Of a stretch of DNA of 5,250 nt, positions 4,424 to 5,250 are shown piece after piece. The DNA is from Acidimicrobiales bacterium (GTDB taxonomy: Bacteria; Actinomycetota; Acidimicrobiia; Acidimicrobiales; RAAP-2), in contig JASHWO010000312.1 of NCBI GenBank assembly GCA_030044045.1, positions 1-5,250 on the forward strand. Reading direction: 5' to 3'. The notes below the pieces were generated by a model. It did not search any database and was not told the origin of the DNA. It saw only the letters and a program-made list of their open reading frames with translations. A program made the position numbers and the translations under genes. Each line of letters starts with the position of its first letter. Position 1 is the stretch's first letter.

Positions 4424-5250
4424 TCAATCGATACCGAGCAGGTACGGGTAGAGCGGCTGCCCCCCGTGGTGCACTTCGGTGGCCACGTCGGGGTGCTCGT
4501 CGTGCAGCCAGCCGGTGATGCGCCGGGTGTCGGCGGCGGTCGCCCCCTCCCCCTCGATCAGGGTGACCAGCTCGTGCTCGTCGGTGAGCAACCGGTCCAG
4601 CAGCGCGGTGGTGGCCGCGGCCACTGAGCCGGCCACCGACACCACGCCGTCACGGGACAGCCCGATCCAGTCGCCCTGGTGCACCGGGCCGGCCGGGGTG
4701 GTGGCGTCGCGCACCGCCTGGGTCACCTCGGCCGGGAGCACCCGCGCCGACGACGCCCGCATCGCCGCCTCGTTCTCCTCGGCCCCCGCCCCCGGGTCGT
4801 AGGCCAGCAGGGCGGCGAAGCCCTCCACGATGCTGCCGGTGGGCACCACCCGCACCTGCTTCTCGGTGAGGGCGTCGACCTGCCCGGCCACCGGGCGGAT
4901 GTTCTTGTTGTTCGGGAGCACGATCACCTGGTCCGAGCCGAGCGAGTCGACCACCTCCAGGATCTGGGCGGTGGACGGGTTCATGGTCTGGCCGCCCCGG
5001 ACCTGGCGCTGCACGCCCAGCGAGCGGAAGATGCGCCCGATGCCCTCGCCCGAGACCACGGCCACCACGGCGGTGGTGGGCGGCGGGCCGGACGGCTCGT
5101 CGGCCGGCGCCCCCGCCCCCTCGCGCACCCAGCGCTCCTCCTCCACCTGTTCGGCCAGGTCGGTCACCCGGATCTGGCGCGGCCGGCCGGCGTCGATCCC
5201 GGCCTCCACCGCCGCCCCCACGTCGTCGGTGTGGATGTGGCAGTTCCACA
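4424..5250 (-). CDS. fakA: DAK2/YloV family protein (FakA-like), C-terminal part
   Basis: The gene enters from the right edge; 274 residues to the TGA at 4426-4424 are visible and the frame is open to base 5250, so a GTG at 5221 is an internal codon rather than a start. The fragment begins WNCHIHTDDVGAAVEAGI, the 'HxHTxDPG' block of the family; its two His match the pair reported to bind zinc in the FakA middle domain. Then come a Pro/Gly linker (about 44-58), GGQTMNPST (85-93), LPNNKNI (111-117) and VPTGSI (135-140), the marks of the C-terminal domain. Family knowledge: FakA phosphorylates fatty acids carried by FakB (DegV) proteins, using an N-terminal DhaL ATP domain that lies off the window. 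In actinobacteria the substrate is less certain, so fatty-acid kinase function is inference. The order fakA-like then recG is widely conserved. Confidence 0.9.
   Translation of the reverse strand, partial: WNCHIHTDDVGAAVEAGIDAGRPRQIRVTDLAEQVEEERWVREGAGAPADEPSGPPPTTAVVAVVSGEGIGRIFRSLGVQRQVRGGQTMNPSTAQILEVVDSLGSDQVIVLPNNKNIRPVAGQVDALTEKQVRVVPTGSIVEGFAALLAYDPGAGAEENEAAMRASSARVLPAEVTQAVRDATTPAGPVHQGDWIGLSRDGVVSVAGSVAAATTALLDRLLTDEHELVTLIEGEGATAADTRRITGWLHDEHPDVATEVHHGGQPLYPYLLGID

Noticed and set aside
2401..4518. 705-codon open frame on the plus strand opposite recG
   Set aside because: It is antisense to a well-supported RecG gene, is rich in His, Gly, Pro and Gln as expected of a mirror frame in GC-rich DNA, and shows no recognisable motif.
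5219..5221. GTG 5221 as start of the FakA-like gene
   Set aside because: The frame continues to base 5250 and upstream codons encode the conserved WNCHIHTDD block, so the gene extends beyond the window.
1..5250. CRISPR array, tRNA or rRNA gene, insertion sequence, phage or defence genes
   Set aside because: No regularly spaced repeats with spacers, no tRNA or rRNA signatures and no transposase, integrase or nuclease frames were seen on either strand; the window is almost fully occupied by six housekeeping genes.

Overview
The window is a compact, single-strand stretch of housekeeping DNA from a very GC-rich actinomycete-type bacterium. GC is well above 70% by eye, third codon positions are almost all G/C, and GTG starts dominate. 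Every convincing gene lies on the minus strand, so the transcript reads from right (5250) to left (1). A SepIVA/Rv2927c-type DivIVA-like protein next to a DUF177 (YceD) gene, together with the order fakA-like, recG, rsmD, coaD, sepIVA-like, yceD, points to Actinomycetota. The same genes lie in the same order, with extra genes between, around Rv2974c-Rv2926c of Mycobacterium tuberculosis (from memory). The divergence suggests a deep lineage such as Acidimicrobiia, but the lineage is inference.

Layout in transcription order: (1) 5250-4424, the C-terminal part of a DAK2/YloV/FakA-like protein, cut by the window edge. (2) A 49-nt gap holding a possible 14-codon mini-ORF. (3) 4374-2038, RecG helicase with a low-complexity insertion built from 21-bp tandem repeats. 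(4) A 113-nt gap (2037-1925) with two perfect 29-bp direct repeats flanking a 10-bp-stem hairpin. (5) 1924-1349, RsmD. (6) 1352-843, CoaD. (7) 846-262, the SepIVA-like coiled-coil protein. (8) A 55-nt gap. (9) 206-1, the N-terminus of YceD, cut by the left edge. rsmD/coaD and coaD/sepIVA overlap by 4 nt (GTGA), which fits one translationally coupled operon. No promoter or convincing intrinsic terminator was seen, and no gene-free stretch exceeds 300 bases.

The genes do not form one pathway. They are a conserved growth cluster: fatty-acid kinase-like lipid metabolism (FakA), replication-fork rescue (RecG), 16S rRNA methylation (RsmD), coenzyme A synthesis (CoaD), septum/cell-wall organisation (SepIVA-like) and 23S rRNA-related processing (YceD). 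I found no evidence for a new defence, mobile or biosynthetic system. The unusual material is small-scale: the repeat-hairpin-repeat module before rsmD, the heptad-repeat insert in RecG, a tandem duplication in YceD and an altered ATP-loop motif in CoaD.
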